Shown one piece after another: positions 51,003-60,527 of a stretch of 64,000 nucleotides of DNA. The stretch is taken from contig NZ_JBLFBO010000001.1 of the NCBI RefSeq assembly GCF_047338595.1, forward strand, positions 248,001 to 312,000, read 5' to 3'. The stretch is from Nitrospira_D sp019636945 (GTDB lineage: Bacteria > Nitrospirota > Nitrospiria > Nitrospirales > Nitrospiraceae). A program made the translations under genes and the position numbers. The notes beneath the pieces are model-generated. The model saw nothing but the letters and a program-made list of their open reading frames with translations, did no database searches and was not told where the DNA came from. The first letter of the stretch is position 1. Each line of letters starts with the position of its first letter.

Positions 51003-52481
51003 ATGACAGCAACAGAACTCATCGAATTCTGGATCGCTCGCCTTGAAGCCGAGCAAGCACGTCTGATTGAAACAGGACAGGATGCTCCGGCCATGGCATC
51101 ACAGGGCCGACTCGTCAGGACGACCGGCGGGCTGCATCTGTATGAATTTATCGTGCCCGGTGAGGTCAGGCTGCCGATCGACCTTCCGGTTTCCCTTGTC
51201 CCTGCCGATGATACGGATACGACGGAGGGAATCATACTGCGGCAAACAGGGCAGTCGCTTCTGGTGCAACTGGTCGATCACCTCGGAAGGGAAGTCCCTT
51301 CTAGCACCCTAGTTCCCGACCATGCCGGCCTCGTTGGGACGGCAGCGGCCCGCCTGAAAGAGATTCTGGCAAAGCCTGATCTGTACCACCTTGGGCCGAC
51401 CGAGCGGTTGGCGGCGCTTCTCCAGATGCCAATTGGGGAAGTAGAAACGTTCTCCGCCAATTCCTCCGTCTTCACAACACTGTGGTCCGATGACCGAGCA
51501 CTCCGTCGACAAAGGCTTGGGAGCCTGGCGATGGACCTGGTTCGCGCCAACAAGCGTATCCTGTTGCTGAGTCCCAGCCATGACGACAGTGATGAGCTGG
51601 TCGGGATGGTGGGGCGGACCATGAAGGCGGGCGGATTGAACCCCAAAACGTGGGTGACGCGATATGAACTCCCCTTGGTATCGCACGCCGCCGGTCTTGA
51701 TCTTCATGAGCTGAGTTTTGAAGCTCAGATGCATCAATTCTATGCCAAATCACAGGGCGACAAAGCTACGTTGAAACAGAAGTACGACCGGTTCCGAGAG
51801 TTGACTCCGTTTCTGGCCCAAAAGGATGCGAAACAAAAAGATTTGGACGAAGTCCGCCTCCTGGAGTGGCGTTTGGTGACGCAGTTCCGAGAGCTTCAAG
51901 TCAAGCTGGCTGGCGTCGAAACCACGCTCAAAGAGTTTGAGAGCCTTCCGCTGTTCCAACGTCTTGCGATGCAGACCGTTGGGAAAAATGTGGAGTCGCT
52001 CAAGCAGTATCGTGCGCTGTATCAGAGTCACATGGATCGCCTGGACAGCGAGATCGATGTGGCCAAAGCCAGGATTCAGCAACTTGTTCCGGAAGCGGCG
52101 GTGCCTCGAGGACAGCGTGCAGAGTGTGAGGAACTCAAGGAGCATCTCGCGAAACTCGGTGGTACCAAGAAAGTTCGAGAACTCCTCGCAGCTGAGGAGA
52201 ATCCGAATCGCCAGGCTTTTGTCCAGAATAGACGTCTGGTTGTCGCCACCCCCACGCGAGTCGCGACCGACCCGTTGTTCAGCCGCGTGCGGTTCGATGT
52301 GCTCATGGTCGATGATGCTCCCAAGATCCCCGCGCCCTCACTGTTGGCTGCAGCTAGCCTCGTGCGTGAACGCATTGTTGTCAGCGGCGATCCACGGGAC
52401 GTCGCTGCAGTCGGGCAATGGGTGATGCCCCAGAAGGGGACTCGGACTGCTTCGGAAACTGCTCCAGTTCCGCTTGCTTGA
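51003..52481 (+). CDS. Degenerate SF1-helicase-like protein lacking Walker A
   Basis: The layout follows Upf1-like SF1 helicases: an N-terminal beta region (35-125), DLVRANKRILLLSPSHDDSD at about 177-197 where motif Ia stands, a long coiled-coil insertion (245-365), then RRLVVATPTRVATDPLFSRV (motif Ib/Ic-like), FDVLMVDDAPKI in place of motif II (normally DEAS/DEAQ) and RIVVSGDPRDV in place of motif III (GDPRQL). The Walker A GxxGxGKT before motif Ia is absent, replaced by LWSDDRALRRQRL. Domain 2 motifs IV-VI are missing too. It is likely inactive as a helicase and may act as a structural or regulatory protein. Confidence 0.65.
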   Translation: MTATELIEFWIARLEAEQARLIETGQDAPAMASQGRLVRTTGGLHLYEFIVPGEVRLPIDLPVSLVPADDTDTTEGIILRQTGQSLLVQLVDHLGREVPSSTLVPDHAGLVGTAAARLKEILAKPDLYHLGPTERLAALLQMPIGEVETFSANSSVFTTLWSDDRALRRQRLGSLAMDLVRANKRILLLSPSHDDSDELVGMVGRTMKAGGLNPKTWVTRYELPLVSHAAGLDLHELSFEAQMHQFYAKSQGDKATLKQKYDRFRELTPFLAQKDAKQKDLDEVRLLEWRLVTQFRELQVKLAGVETTLKEFESLPLFQRLAMQTVGKNVESLKQYRALYQSHMDRLDSEIDVAKARIQQLVPEAAVPRGQRAECEELKEHLAKLGGTKKVRELLAAEENPNRQAFVQNRRLVVATPTRVATDPLFSRVRFDVLMVDDAPKIPAPSLLAAASLVRERIVVSGDPRDVAAVGQWVMPQKGTRTASETAPVPLA

Positions 52482-52591
52482 CGTGGGTGAGGAGAATTCA
52501 GGATAATCCCCCCTTCTTGCGGGATGGTATGCAAGGGGAGTTCAGACATGGCTGTCAGTAAGCCGCAAGGGTCACATCAGTAGCCTCTAGA

Positions 52592-52677
52592 GCCGAAGTG
52601 GTGGAATGGCAGACACGCCAGCCTCAGGAGCTGGTGCTCGCAAGGGCGTCCGGGTTCAACTCCCGGCTTCGGCACCA
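52592..52677 (+). tRNA. tRNA-Leu(CAG)
   Basis: The 86-base gene has acceptor GCCGAAG/CTTCGGC, D arm, anticodon stem CCAGC/GCTGG with loop CTCAGGA (anticodon CAG), a long variable arm (TGCTCGCAAGGGCGT), T arm with TTCAACT, and an encoded CCA. It is a class II tRNA, as expected for leucine, and decodes CTG. Confidence 0.95.
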
Positions 52678-52820
52678 CAACACCTCACCCTCTCCTAATC
52701 AAGAGAGTTTATCGTTTCCTTTTTTTAGAACCGGTGAACACCCCCTTCTGACGTTTGGCTGTGCCGAATGGTTACGTCACTGTAAAGTGGACACGCAGGT
52801 AACCACCTTATGAGGAACCG

Positions 52821-53057
52821 TTGATCGTGGTCTCACCCGGGGTTTACCGTCACTATAAAGGTCAGCAGTATGAAGTCTTGGGGGTTTCTCGACATTCAGA
52901 AACGGAGGAGGTGTTTGTTGTGTATCGGGCCTTGTATGGCGATCGAGGCCTCTGGATTAGACCCCTTGCCATGTTTACTGAGAGCGTCGAGAAGGAAGGC
53001 ATATCTGTTCCGCGCTTTTCACGAATCGATGAGAAAATAGGAGAAGCCGAGACCTGA
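52821..53057 (+). CDS. DUF1653-type protein, 78 aa
   Basis: The sequence GVYRHYKGQQYEVLGVSRHS, then EEVFVVYRALYGDRGLWIRP and LAMFTESVEKEG...PRFSRI is the DUF1653 signature, a small protein of unknown role. The frame begins at TTG (52821) with GAGGA upstream. The 120 bases before it, after tRNA-Leu, contain nothing else I can support. Confidence 0.85.
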   Translation: MIVVSPGVYRHYKGQQYEVLGVSRHSETEEVFVVYRALYGDRGLWIRPLAMFTESVEKEGISVPRFSRIDEKIGEAET

Positions 53058-53369
53058 GGGCGGATGGGGTGGTCGAAGACGCCTCGTCACTCACCCAGCG
53101 ATATCCTTTCAAGGTCCGTCATGATGGAATCTGTTCCGCGTGATGTCTTTGCGGACTCATAGACCGCCACTTCCTATAACGTTCCACGTATCATCCTCAG
53201 ACCTCAAAATGGTATTTTGGTGACAGGTCGGTCAGGTTCGACAACAATGAACTGTCTCTTGAGGGATCCACTTGCGGAGCATATGAAGGCTGAAGAAGCC
53301 GCTATCAGGTTACCTCTGACAAATCGGTCGGCTTCACGATAGATGATCAGGCTGAAAGGTAGGGGTGTA
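53058..53369. other. Gene-free gap of 312 bases
   Basis: Nothing is supported here. A minus-strand frame at 53204-53410 overlaps the next gene and shows no domain or ribosome site. Confidence 0.5.
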
Positions 53370-53924
53370 ATGAGACGACTTGTGCTCGCGGGAGTCTTGA
53401 TCCTCAGCACTATGGCGATCGCAATGGCTGTGGAACCGCTGACTGGGGACCCAAAGAAAGTAGTCCCTCAGAGATCGATTCCGCTGGCTGGGGAAGAACC
53501 CTACGAGGCGTTAAAGCGGGGCGACTATCGAGGCGCTGCGGGACTCTTCTCTCCACGGGCGGAAAAAGGCGATGTGCGGGCGCAGTACAATCTCGGACTG
53601 CTGTATGCCAGCGGAATGGGCGTGATGCAAGACTACCAGACGGCCTTGAAATGGCATCGCATGGCGGCGGGGCAAGGCCACGCCGGGGCGCAAAATGAAC
53701 TCGCTCAGATGTATGCGAAGGGGCAAGGGGTGCAGCAGGATCAAGTACGGGCCTATGTCTGGTACAGCGTCGCGGGAGAGTCGTCGACCGGTGGGTCAAA
53801 AACGGAGATCATCAAGGACCGGGACCATATGGCGATGCGTATGACGCCAGATCAGATTCAGAAAGCCGAAGGGCTGACCAAGCAGTGCCTCGAATCGCAG
53901 CTTAAGAAGTGCGGTGAGAAATAG
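53370..53924 (+). CDS. Secreted Sel1-repeat protein, 184 aa
   Basis: The ATG at 53370 has AGGGGTG upstream and opens a signal peptide (MRRLVLAGVLILSTMAIAMA). Two Sel1/TPR-like repeats follow, with GDVRAQYNLGLLYASGMGV and GHAGAQNELAQMYAKGQGVQ, and a third YVWYSVAG. Sel1 proteins are adaptor modules in envelope signalling. An in-frame ATG at 53343 lacks a ribosome site. Confidence 0.85.
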   Translation: MRRLVLAGVLILSTMAIAMAVEPLTGDPKKVVPQRSIPLAGEEPYEALKRGDYRGAAGLFSPRAEKGDVRAQYNLGLLYASGMGVMQDYQTALKWHRMAAGQGHAGAQNELAQMYAKGQGVQQDQVRAYVWYSVAGESSTGGSKTEIIKDRDHMAMRMTPDQIQKAEGLTKQCLESQLKKCGEK

Positions 53925-54081
53925 AACCTTCCCCATCATTATCTGACGCCACACCACTTCGAGTTTAAAGCCTTTCGTAGTTCGTTTCTTCATGTATCTC
54001 TAGCCAGCTCCATTGGATCTTGTCTCGTTCATGATATTTCCTAGCCTGTTGCCGTCCTCCTTGACCATCACAGCGTGATTG

Positions 54082-55401
54082 TTACGCGGCGCGGAGTTCG
54101 TTGATTGCTCGTAAGGTCGTGTCTATTTCTTCTGCTGAGTTGATGAGACTTGGTGCAAGCCTGGCGTATTTCGTGGCGTAGGGTGTCACGCTGGCGACGA
54201 TGTTACGTTGCCGGAGCTTCTCGACGACCTGACGGGGCGCCAGGCCGGCCACTTCAAAACAGACGATCCCAGCAGACAAATCTTGAGTCATTGGCGTGTG
54301 GAGAGTCACGTGGGGCATAGCTGCCAAGCCCTGCTTCAGCTGTTGATTCAATTCGTAGATACGCTGGGTCACTTTGGATTTCCCGATTGTTTTATGAAAC
54401 AGGAAGGCTTCATCCAGTGCCCAGCGATGTTCGAAGGAATGGAACCCGCCGGGGGTCATATGAACGGATGGCGGAAGATCCTTTGAGGATCTATTCTCCA
54501 TCCAGAGGTCATAGGCTTGACTGCCAAATGTTGGGATCGTTGCCCTGGCGATCGGCCAGGCCTTCGGATGGCCCCAGACGAGCCCGGTGCCGCGTGGGCC
54601 GAACATCCACTTGTGGGTTCCGGCAATGAGAAAATCACAGACGAGTTCATCCACACGGAAGTCTTCAACCCCTAAGGCGTGAACTCCGTCCACGCAGAAG
54701 ATGATCCGGTCCCGTTCATCCCGTGAACGATTGATGGTCTGGATCGCCTGCGCCATTTCATGAATCGGCAGTTTGAGGCCCGTGCTGGAATGCACCCAGG
54801 TGACGGCCAGAATGCGCGTCATCGGGGTGATGCCTTTGCGCAGCGATTCGACGATTTCATCGCGTGACACGGTCTTGAGTGATCGATAGAGGTGAATCGG
54901 TCGTACCATGGCGCCTGTCCGTTCAGCGCGAAGGCGTAGCGCCGTTTCCGTCGAATAGTGGTCGTGGGTCGTTGTCAGAATTTCTTGCTCGTTGCCAAGC
55001 TTGAGGCCACCATAGAGAAGCCCTAGTCCCATCGTCGTGCTGTCAGTCAACGCGATATCGGTGGGGCTGGCTCCCAGATACTCGGCTGCCGCCAGGAGGA
55101 CTTTCGCCTCCTGTTTCTCTTCATGTTCAAACCAATAGCCGATTGGGTCGGCATCTAGGCCGGCTCGATGTCGGTCGATGGCATCTCGCACCGGGGTGGG
55201 ATGGGAGGCAAGGAAGAACGCGGCCAAGTGGATAAGCTGTGGAGAGAGGGGAAACTGGGTTCGTAGATTCTCCCAGTTTGTGAAGCGGTATGGCAAGGGT
55301 TGCTGATTGGCCATGGTGCGAGAGGCTGCACTAGCCAGCACCGCTGCGCTCAAGGCCAAGCCTGTTCGAACCAAAAAGCCTCGACGTCCAATGTCGCTCA
55401 T
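54082..55401 (-). CDS. Tat-exported class V aminotransferase-like protein
   Basis: The N-terminus MSDIGRRGFLVRTGLALSAA carries a twin-arginine signal. The PLP-enzyme body follows, with the cofactor Lys in IAGTHKWMFGPRGTGLVWG, TDSTTMGLGLLYGG and VDGVHALGVEDF (Asp for the pyridine N). Class V enzymes include isopenicillin N epimerase and cysteine desulfurases; this sequence looks nearest to the epimerase-like branch. Export of a PLP enzyme is unusual. Length 439. Confidence 0.8.
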   Translation of the reverse strand: MSDIGRRGFLVRTGLALSAAVLASAASRTMANQQPLPYRFTNWENLRTQFPLSPQLIHLAAFFLASHPTPVRDAIDRHRAGLDADPIGYWFEHEEKQEAKVLLAAAEYLGASPTDIALTDSTTMGLGLLYGGLKLGNEQEILTTTHDHYSTETALRLRAERTGAMVRPIHLYRSLKTVSRDEIVESLRKGITPMTRILAVTWVHSSTGLKLPIHEMAQAIQTINRSRDERDRIIFCVDGVHALGVEDFRVDELVCDFLIAGTHKWMFGPRGTGLVWGHPKAWPIARATIPTFGSQAYDLWMENRSSKDLPPSVHMTPGGFHSFEHRWALDEAFLFHKTIGKSKVTQRIYELNQQLKQGLAAMPHVTLHTPMTQDLSAGIVCFEVAGLAPRQVVEKLRQRNIVASVTPYATKYARLAPSLINSAEEIDTTLRAINELRAA

Positions 55402-55530
55402 AGGATGCCCTCCTCAGAGATGGATCCTCTGTACTCTACTGCTTGTTTGGAAAATGAGGCAAGGAGAGGCATAAACGAAGTCCCTGGCTGGTTTACCAGC
55501 CAGGGTTCGGACCTAGTACAGGAGGTCCTG

Positions 55531-58431
55531 CTAGTTCTGATACGTCTCTATCGGCGGACAACTACAGACGAGATGGCGGTCGCCGTAAGCCTCGTCGATG
55601 CGGCTGACACTCGGCCAGAACTTGCTGTGCTTGACCCAGGAGGCAGGGAACGCCGCTTGCTCGCGGCTATAGGGTCGGTTCCATTCCGTGGCGGTCACGA
55701 CAGCGGCGGTATGAGGTGCGTTCTTCAGGATATTGTTAGTTCGCGGTTGGCGCCCGTCGACGATCTCCTGAATCTCGGCGCGGATTAAAATGAGTGCTTC
55801 GCAGAGCCGATCGAGTTCCTGCTTTGATTCGCTTTCAGTCGGTTCGACCATAAGTGTGCCGGCTACGGGGAATGACACGGTCGGTGCATGGAAACCGTAG
55901 TCCATCAGTCGTTTGGCGACATCCATCGCCTCGACACTGGCGCTCTCCTTGAATTCACGCAGATCCAAAATGAACTCATGCGCCACCAATCCTGACTCTC
56001 CGCGGTATAGGATGGAGTAGTGTTTTTCCAGGCGTTTGGCCATATAGTTCGCATTGAGAATGGCGACCTGTGTTGCCTTGGTCAGGCCTTCGCGTCCCAT
56101 CATGGCGATATACGTCCAGGAGATTGGAAGAATCCCTGGACTGCCGAACGGGGCTGCCGACACGGGACCAATGGTTTGCGGGCCACCAAGCTTGACCACG
56201 GGGTGCCCTGGTAAAAATGGTACCAGGTGCCGTGCGACGCCGATGGGTCCCACGCCAGGCCCTCCGCCGCCATGGGGAATACAAAACGTTTTGTGGAGAT
56301 TGAGGTGGCAGACATCGGCTCCAATATCACCCAGACGGCAGAGGCCGACCATGGCATTCATATTGGCTCCGTCGATATAGACCTGGCCCCCGTGGGTGTG
56401 GACGATTTGGCAAATGCGCCGCACGCTGGCTTCAAACACGCCGTGGGTGGAGGGATAGGTCAACATCAGTGCTGCCAATCGGTCTCGGTGTTGAGCCGCT
56501 TTGGTTTCCAGGTCAGCGATATCCACATTGCCATTGCGATCGCACGCGACGACGACCACGGTCATGCCGACCATGGCCGCGGTGGCTGGATTTGTCCCGT
56601 GGGCTGAGACAGGGATCAAACAGACATCCCGGTGTCCCTCACCTTTTGACCGATGAAAGGCCCGGATCACCATCAAGCCGGAGTATTCGCCCTGTGAGCC
56701 CGCATTCGGTTGAAGCGAAAAGGCCGAAAATCCTGCGATCTCGGCCAACCAGCTTTCCAATTGGCGAAACAGGGTGTGGTAGCCACGGGTTTGATCAGCG
56801 GGAGCAAATGGATGGAGCCGCGCAAACTCCGGCCAGGTCACCGGCAGCATTTCTGATGTCGCATTGAGCTTCATTGTGCAGGAACCCAGCGGGATCATTG
56901 AGTGCACGAGTGAGAGGTCGCGCGCCTGGAGTCGATAGAGGTAGCGGAGCATTTCGTGTTCAGAGTGATAGCGGTGGAATACCTCATGTGTGAGATACGG
57001 ACTGCTTCTCGTCAATGGAGCGGGGTATTCCAGATCAACAGAGGATGCAAGGTCCGAGAGGCGGAACGGCAATTGGTCATGGCCGACGAAGATCTGTAGG
57101 AGGCGATGCACCTCCTGCTCGGAACTGACTTCGTCGAGCGACAGGCCGATGGAGCCGTCCTCGTACTGTCGGAAATTGATTCCGTGTGTCTCCGCCCTCG
57201 CAACGATCTGCTCGGCTTGAGACTTGGAAACTGGGAGTCGAATCGTATCGAAAAAGGCCTTGGGCAACACCTCGAATCCAAGGCGACGCAGGCCTTCCGC
57301 GAGCAACAACGTCAGGCCATGGACCCGTTCCGCGATGCGACGCAACCCATCCGGCCCATGGTAGACCGCGAACATGGCTGCCATCACCGCCAGCAAGACC
57401 TGAGCGGTGCAGATGTTACTCGTGGCCTTTTCCCGTCTGATGTGTTGCTCGCGTGTTTGAAGGGAAAGCCGGATGGCCGGCTTGCCGCTGACATCTTTTG
57501 AGACGCCGACGAGTCGACCAGGCATCTGCCGCTTGAACTCTTCTTTGGTCGCCAGGAACGCGGCATGGGGTCCCCCGAAGCCGATGGGGACGCCGAACCG
57601 TTGAGTCGAGCCGACAGCAATATCGGCGCCGAATTCTCCGGGTGAGCGGAGTATCGTGAGTGCGAGGAGATCAGTGGATACGACGACCAGAACTCCAGCC
57701 TCATGAGCCTGGGTCACCAACGCACTGAAATCACCTACATACCCGTCCGTGGCAGGGTACTGCAGGAGGATGCCACACAGCTCTGGACGGGCACAATCAG
57801 CGGCCGATGGGACGCCCGTCTTGAGGACGATGCCCAGGGGTTCAGCCCTTGTCCGTAGCACCGCGAGAGTTTGTGGATGGCAGTCGTGTGAGGCGAAGAA
57901 CTCATGGCGTTCCTGACCGTCATGGCGGGCGATCGCGTAGCACATGGCCATCGCTTCAGCGGCCGCCGTTGCTTCATCCAACAGGGACGCATTGGCCAGC
58001 GGAAGACCGGTCAGATCCCCGACCATGGTCTGAAAAGTGACGAGCGCCTCCAATCGACCTTGTGAGATTTCAGCTTGGTACGGAGTGTACTGCGTATACC
58101 ACGCCGGATTCTCGAGAATGTTCCGTTGAATCACCCCAGGTGTGACACAGTCGTAGTATCCCATGCCAATCAGCGACCGATAGGTCTTGTTCTGGGCTGC
58201 GATTGCCTGGAGTCGCGTGAGAACGGCTTGCTCACCCTCACCGTTGGGAATGTCCAGGGCTTGCCGAAGACGGATATCAGGTGGAACGGTCGTATCGACT
58301 AATGTATCAAGCGACCGGTGGCCTAAAGTAGCCAGCATCTCTTGAATATCTGCATCGGTAGGACCAAGGTGCCGATGTACAAAGTCATCCGTCGGTTGAA
58401 GCCATGTCGGACTGTTCATGAAGTCATCCAT
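55531..58431 (-). CDS. gcvP: Glycine dehydrogenase (P protein)
   Basis: This fused P protein decarboxylates glycine and passes aminomethyl to GcvH. Both halves are present: N-terminal half with FVHRHLGPTDADIQEML and MGYYDCVTPGVIQRN, and C-terminal half with SQGEYSGLMVIRAFH, DGANMNAMVGLCR and the PLP-lysine segment HLNLHKTFCIPHGGGGPG. I choose the ATG at 58431, with AGAGG upstream; an ATG at 58419 is an alternative. At 966 residues it is full length. No glycine riboswitch, gcvT or gcvH is seen next to it. Confidence 0.95.
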   Translation of the reverse strand: MDDFMNSPTWLQPTDDFVHRHLGPTDADIQEMLATLGHRSLDTLVDTTVPPDIRLRQALDIPNGEGEQAVLTRLQAIAAQNKTYRSLIGMGYYDCVTPGVIQRNILENPAWYTQYTPYQAEISQGRLEALVTFQTMVGDLTGLPLANASLLDEATAAAEAMAMCYAIARHDGQERHEFFASHDCHPQTLAVLRTRAEPLGIVLKTGVPSAADCARPELCGILLQYPATDGYVGDFSALVTQAHEAGVLVVVSTDLLALTILRSPGEFGADIAVGSTQRFGVPIGFGGPHAAFLATKEEFKRQMPGRLVGVSKDVSGKPAIRLSLQTREQHIRREKATSNICTAQVLLAVMAAMFAVYHGPDGLRRIAERVHGLTLLLAEGLRRLGFEVLPKAFFDTIRLPVSKSQAEQIVARAETHGINFRQYEDGSIGLSLDEVSSEQEVHRLLQIFVGHDQLPFRLSDLASSVDLEYPAPLTRSSPYLTHEVFHRYHSEHEMLRYLYRLQARDLSLVHSMIPLGSCTMKLNATSEMLPVTWPEFARLHPFAPADQTRGYHTLFRQLESWLAEIAGFSAFSLQPNAGSQGEYSGLMVIRAFHRSKGEGHRDVCLIPVSAHGTNPATAAMVGMTVVVVACDRNGNVDIADLETKAAQHRDRLAALMLTYPSTHGVFEASVRRICQIVHTHGGQVYIDGANMNAMVGLCRLGDIGADVCHLNLHKTFCIPHGGGGPGVGPIGVARHLVPFLPGHPVVKLGGPQTIGPVSAAPFGSPGILPISWTYIAMMGREGLTKATQVAILNANYMAKRLEKHYSILYRGESGLVAHEFILDLREFKESASVEAMDVAKRLMDYGFHAPTVSFPVAGTLMVEPTESESKQELDRLCEALILIRAEIQEIVDGRQPRTNNILKNAPHTAAVVTATEWNRPYSREQAAFPASWVKHSKFWPSVSRIDEAYGDRHLVCSCPPIETYQN

Positions 58432-58722
58432 CCTCTGTTCGGTTTTTGAGACCGCCACGAGTGCACGACGCACCCTTCGCCGCGTTGACCGCGCAGCCTA
58501 CCATGGGATCGTCACATTTCCAAGCGACCTGAGCCGCTCCCTTATGGGGAAAGTTCATGGCGACGAGGAGCACTGCGCGACCACATGTGAGGTCCATGTT
58601 CAGCTTCAGGAACTATTTGGTTCATTCTACAGACAGATGAATGTGCATGGCCTCGCTCTTTCGTTGCTTTTTCAAGAATTCACGCTATGGTGAGGTGATC
58701 AATCGAGTTCGGAGCGTTGACC

Positions 58723-59358
58723 ATGACCGCCACAAGTCGAAGCTCCAGTCAGGATTCTGGAAAGCCATCCACTGATCGTTCCTTTAAGGGAACAGCCCTC
58801 ATGATCACACTGGCTCTTGGCCTCTTGGCCATAGGCGGATACGTGATCTTCAACGGCCCAGGGCTACCGACCACGTTCTTGGCACCCCATAGTCAACGAA
58901 CTGCATCGCTGACAGAGCATCAGTCGAACTCCAGGCCGGGAGATATGCGCCTCACTCGTGAAGGAATCGATCGGCTTCTCGGAGTTCTCGACGAGGCCGT
59001 CCGGAGAAAAGATGTCGAGGGCGTCCTCCGTCATATTTCGTATGACGCAACGATCACCATCCATCTGAAGCAAGGTCCGCAACAGCAAACAGCCTTGCTG
59101 ACCAGGGACGACTATCGCAAGACGCTAGCCATGGCGTTCGCCTTCCCAAGCGACCACGACTTCACGCGTACGAATACGTCGGTCTCCTTGGCTGCGGATG
59201 AACGAAGTGCCAAGGTGTCCTTCAAGTCCATTGAGACCCTCAGACCGGCCAATCACGAATTCAAGGCAGAAGGCGAAGAGACTCTAGTGTTTACGATCCG
59301 CGACGGGAAACCCATGATTACCTCCGTGGAACAGACCTTCCCCGGCGACTCCACCTAG
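58723..59358 (+). CDS. Membrane-anchored SnoaL/NTF2-like domain protein, 211 aa
   Basis: A TM helix lies at about 25-47 (TALMITLALGLLAIGGYVIF). The exported part (85-210) reads IDRLLGVLDEAVRRKDVEGV, then an alpha-plus-beta pattern with SYDATITIHLK, TSVSLAADERSAKVSFKS and LVFTIRDGKPMITSVEQTF, consistent with an NTF2/SnoaL fold. No ligand is known. It begins after the gcvP operon in the divergent direction. Confidence 0.65.
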   Translation: MTATSRSSSQDSGKPSTDRSFKGTALMITLALGLLAIGGYVIFNGPGLPTTFLAPHSQRTASLTEHQSNSRPGDMRLTREGIDRLLGVLDEAVRRKDVEGVLRHISYDATITIHLKQGPQQQTALLTRDDYRKTLAMAFAFPSDHDFTRTNTSVSLAADERSAKVSFKSIETLRPANHEFKAEGEETLVFTIRDGKPMITSVEQTFPGDST

Positions 59359-59744
59359 CCCGCATCACTCACGAGCGCTTTTACTGCAACCACCGATACG
59401 CCGCTGCGACAAGCCTGGCTGCGGTTGCGCTGCAGCCAGGTGGGCAGGCTCGTCCCTTGTGACCTCGACATACTGTTTCAAGTATGTCGAGGTCCCTCGG
59501 CGCTCCGCGTACCCGTCTCGCATAGCGTCTTGTTGGTTTCATGACAAACCGTCATGAATAGTGTGGGCTAGCTGTGCTGCCCCCCGGCTCTGTGAGGCAA
59601 AACCCAGTCGTCTCTGTCCTCTCGCTCGTGTCGAGCTGGTTGAGGCAGGTGAACCCGGCTTTCCTCCGGCTTTCTCGAGCTCCAAGATTCATGGTGCGTC
59701 GTTTGGTATAATCAGCTCCCTGATCAATCTTTGTAGGAGTGGGT
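59359..59744. other. Gene-free gap with palindrome and promoter
   Basis: This 386-base gap holds the hairpin at 59461-59494, GC-rich repeats (GCTGCGGTTGCGCTGCAGCC at about 59409-59428), and a -10 element TATAAT (59707-59712) 33 bases before the response-regulator start. No good -35 is visible. No coding frame is supported. Confidence 0.5.
59461..59494. repeat. Perfect 14-bp stem palindrome
   Basis: GACCTCGACATACT (59461-59474) and AGTATGTCGAGGTC (59481-59494) are perfect complements around a 6-base loop GTTTCA. It has no T run. It resembles the inner hairpin of REP-like elements. Confidence 0.75.
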
Positions 59745-60416
59745 ATGCGGGTGCTTGTCCTCGAAGACGAAACCAAAGTCGGTTGCTTCATCAAGCGGGC
59801 ATTGGAAGAAGAAAGCTACGCCGTCGATCTCTGTGAAGACGGAGCGAAGGGGCTGGAGATGGCATTGGCGACCGACTATGATCTCCTGGTTGTTGATGTC
59901 ATGTTGCCGGGCATGTCCGGGTTGGATGTGCTCAAGAATATTCGTCGTGAACGGATCCAAACGCCGGTGCTGATTCTGTCTGCTCAATCGCAGATCGATC
60001 AGAGGGTCAAAGGGCTGGATGCCGGTGCCGATGACTATCTCACGAAACCTTTTGCCATTGATGAGCTGCTGGCACGAGTTCGTGCCTTACTGCGCCGTGG
60101 CGCAACGGAAAGCCCGGGAGTGCTCCAGGTCGACGACTTGTTGCTCAATCCGGCGACGCGTGAGGTGACACGAGGCGGGCAACGCATCGATCTGACGCTG
60201 AAAGAGTATGCCTTGCTGGAATATCTGATGCGTCATACCGGTCGGGTTCTCACCCGACCGATGATCTCTGAGCACGTCTGGAATCAAGACTTCGATACGT
60301 TTACGAATGTCATCGACGTCTATGTGAACTATCTCCGAAACAAGATCGACCGAGGTCGGACGAAGAAATTGATCCATACCATCCGGGGAAGCGGATATAT
60401 GCTGAAGGCCGACTAG
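59745..60416 (+). CDS. OmpR-family response regulator
   Basis: The receiver has E7/D8/E9, Asp51 (LLVVDVMLPGMSG), and Lys in DDYLTKPFAIDEL. The winged-helix domain is at about 130-222 (LTLKEYALLEYLMRH, NVIDVYVNYLRNK, IHTIRGSGYML). It is close to CusR/CopR-type regulators. TAGGAGTGGGT precedes the ATG at 59745. The kinase follows 111 bases later. Confidence 0.92.
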   Translation: MRVLVLEDETKVGCFIKRALEEESYAVDLCEDGAKGLEMALATDYDLLVVDVMLPGMSGLDVLKNIRRERIQTPVLILSAQSQIDQRVKGLDAGADDYLTKPFAIDELLARVRALLRRGATESPGVLQVDDLLLNPATREVTRGGQRIDLTLKEYALLEYLMRHTGRVLTRPMISEHVWNQDFDTFTNVIDVYVNYLRNKIDRGRTKKLIHTIRGSGYMLKAD

Positions 60417-60527
60417 CAGGGTGCGGAGATATGTGGCCCCAGCCCACATCGCGACTCCAGAGGTTCGACACCGGTACCAAGACTGCACCGCGAATCTTGT
60501 TCGCGTTCATTGGTCAGGAGGTAGCTG

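Noticed and set aside
58432..58722. Glycine riboswitch upstream of gcvP
   Set aside because: I found no tandem aptamer-like conserved core in this gap.
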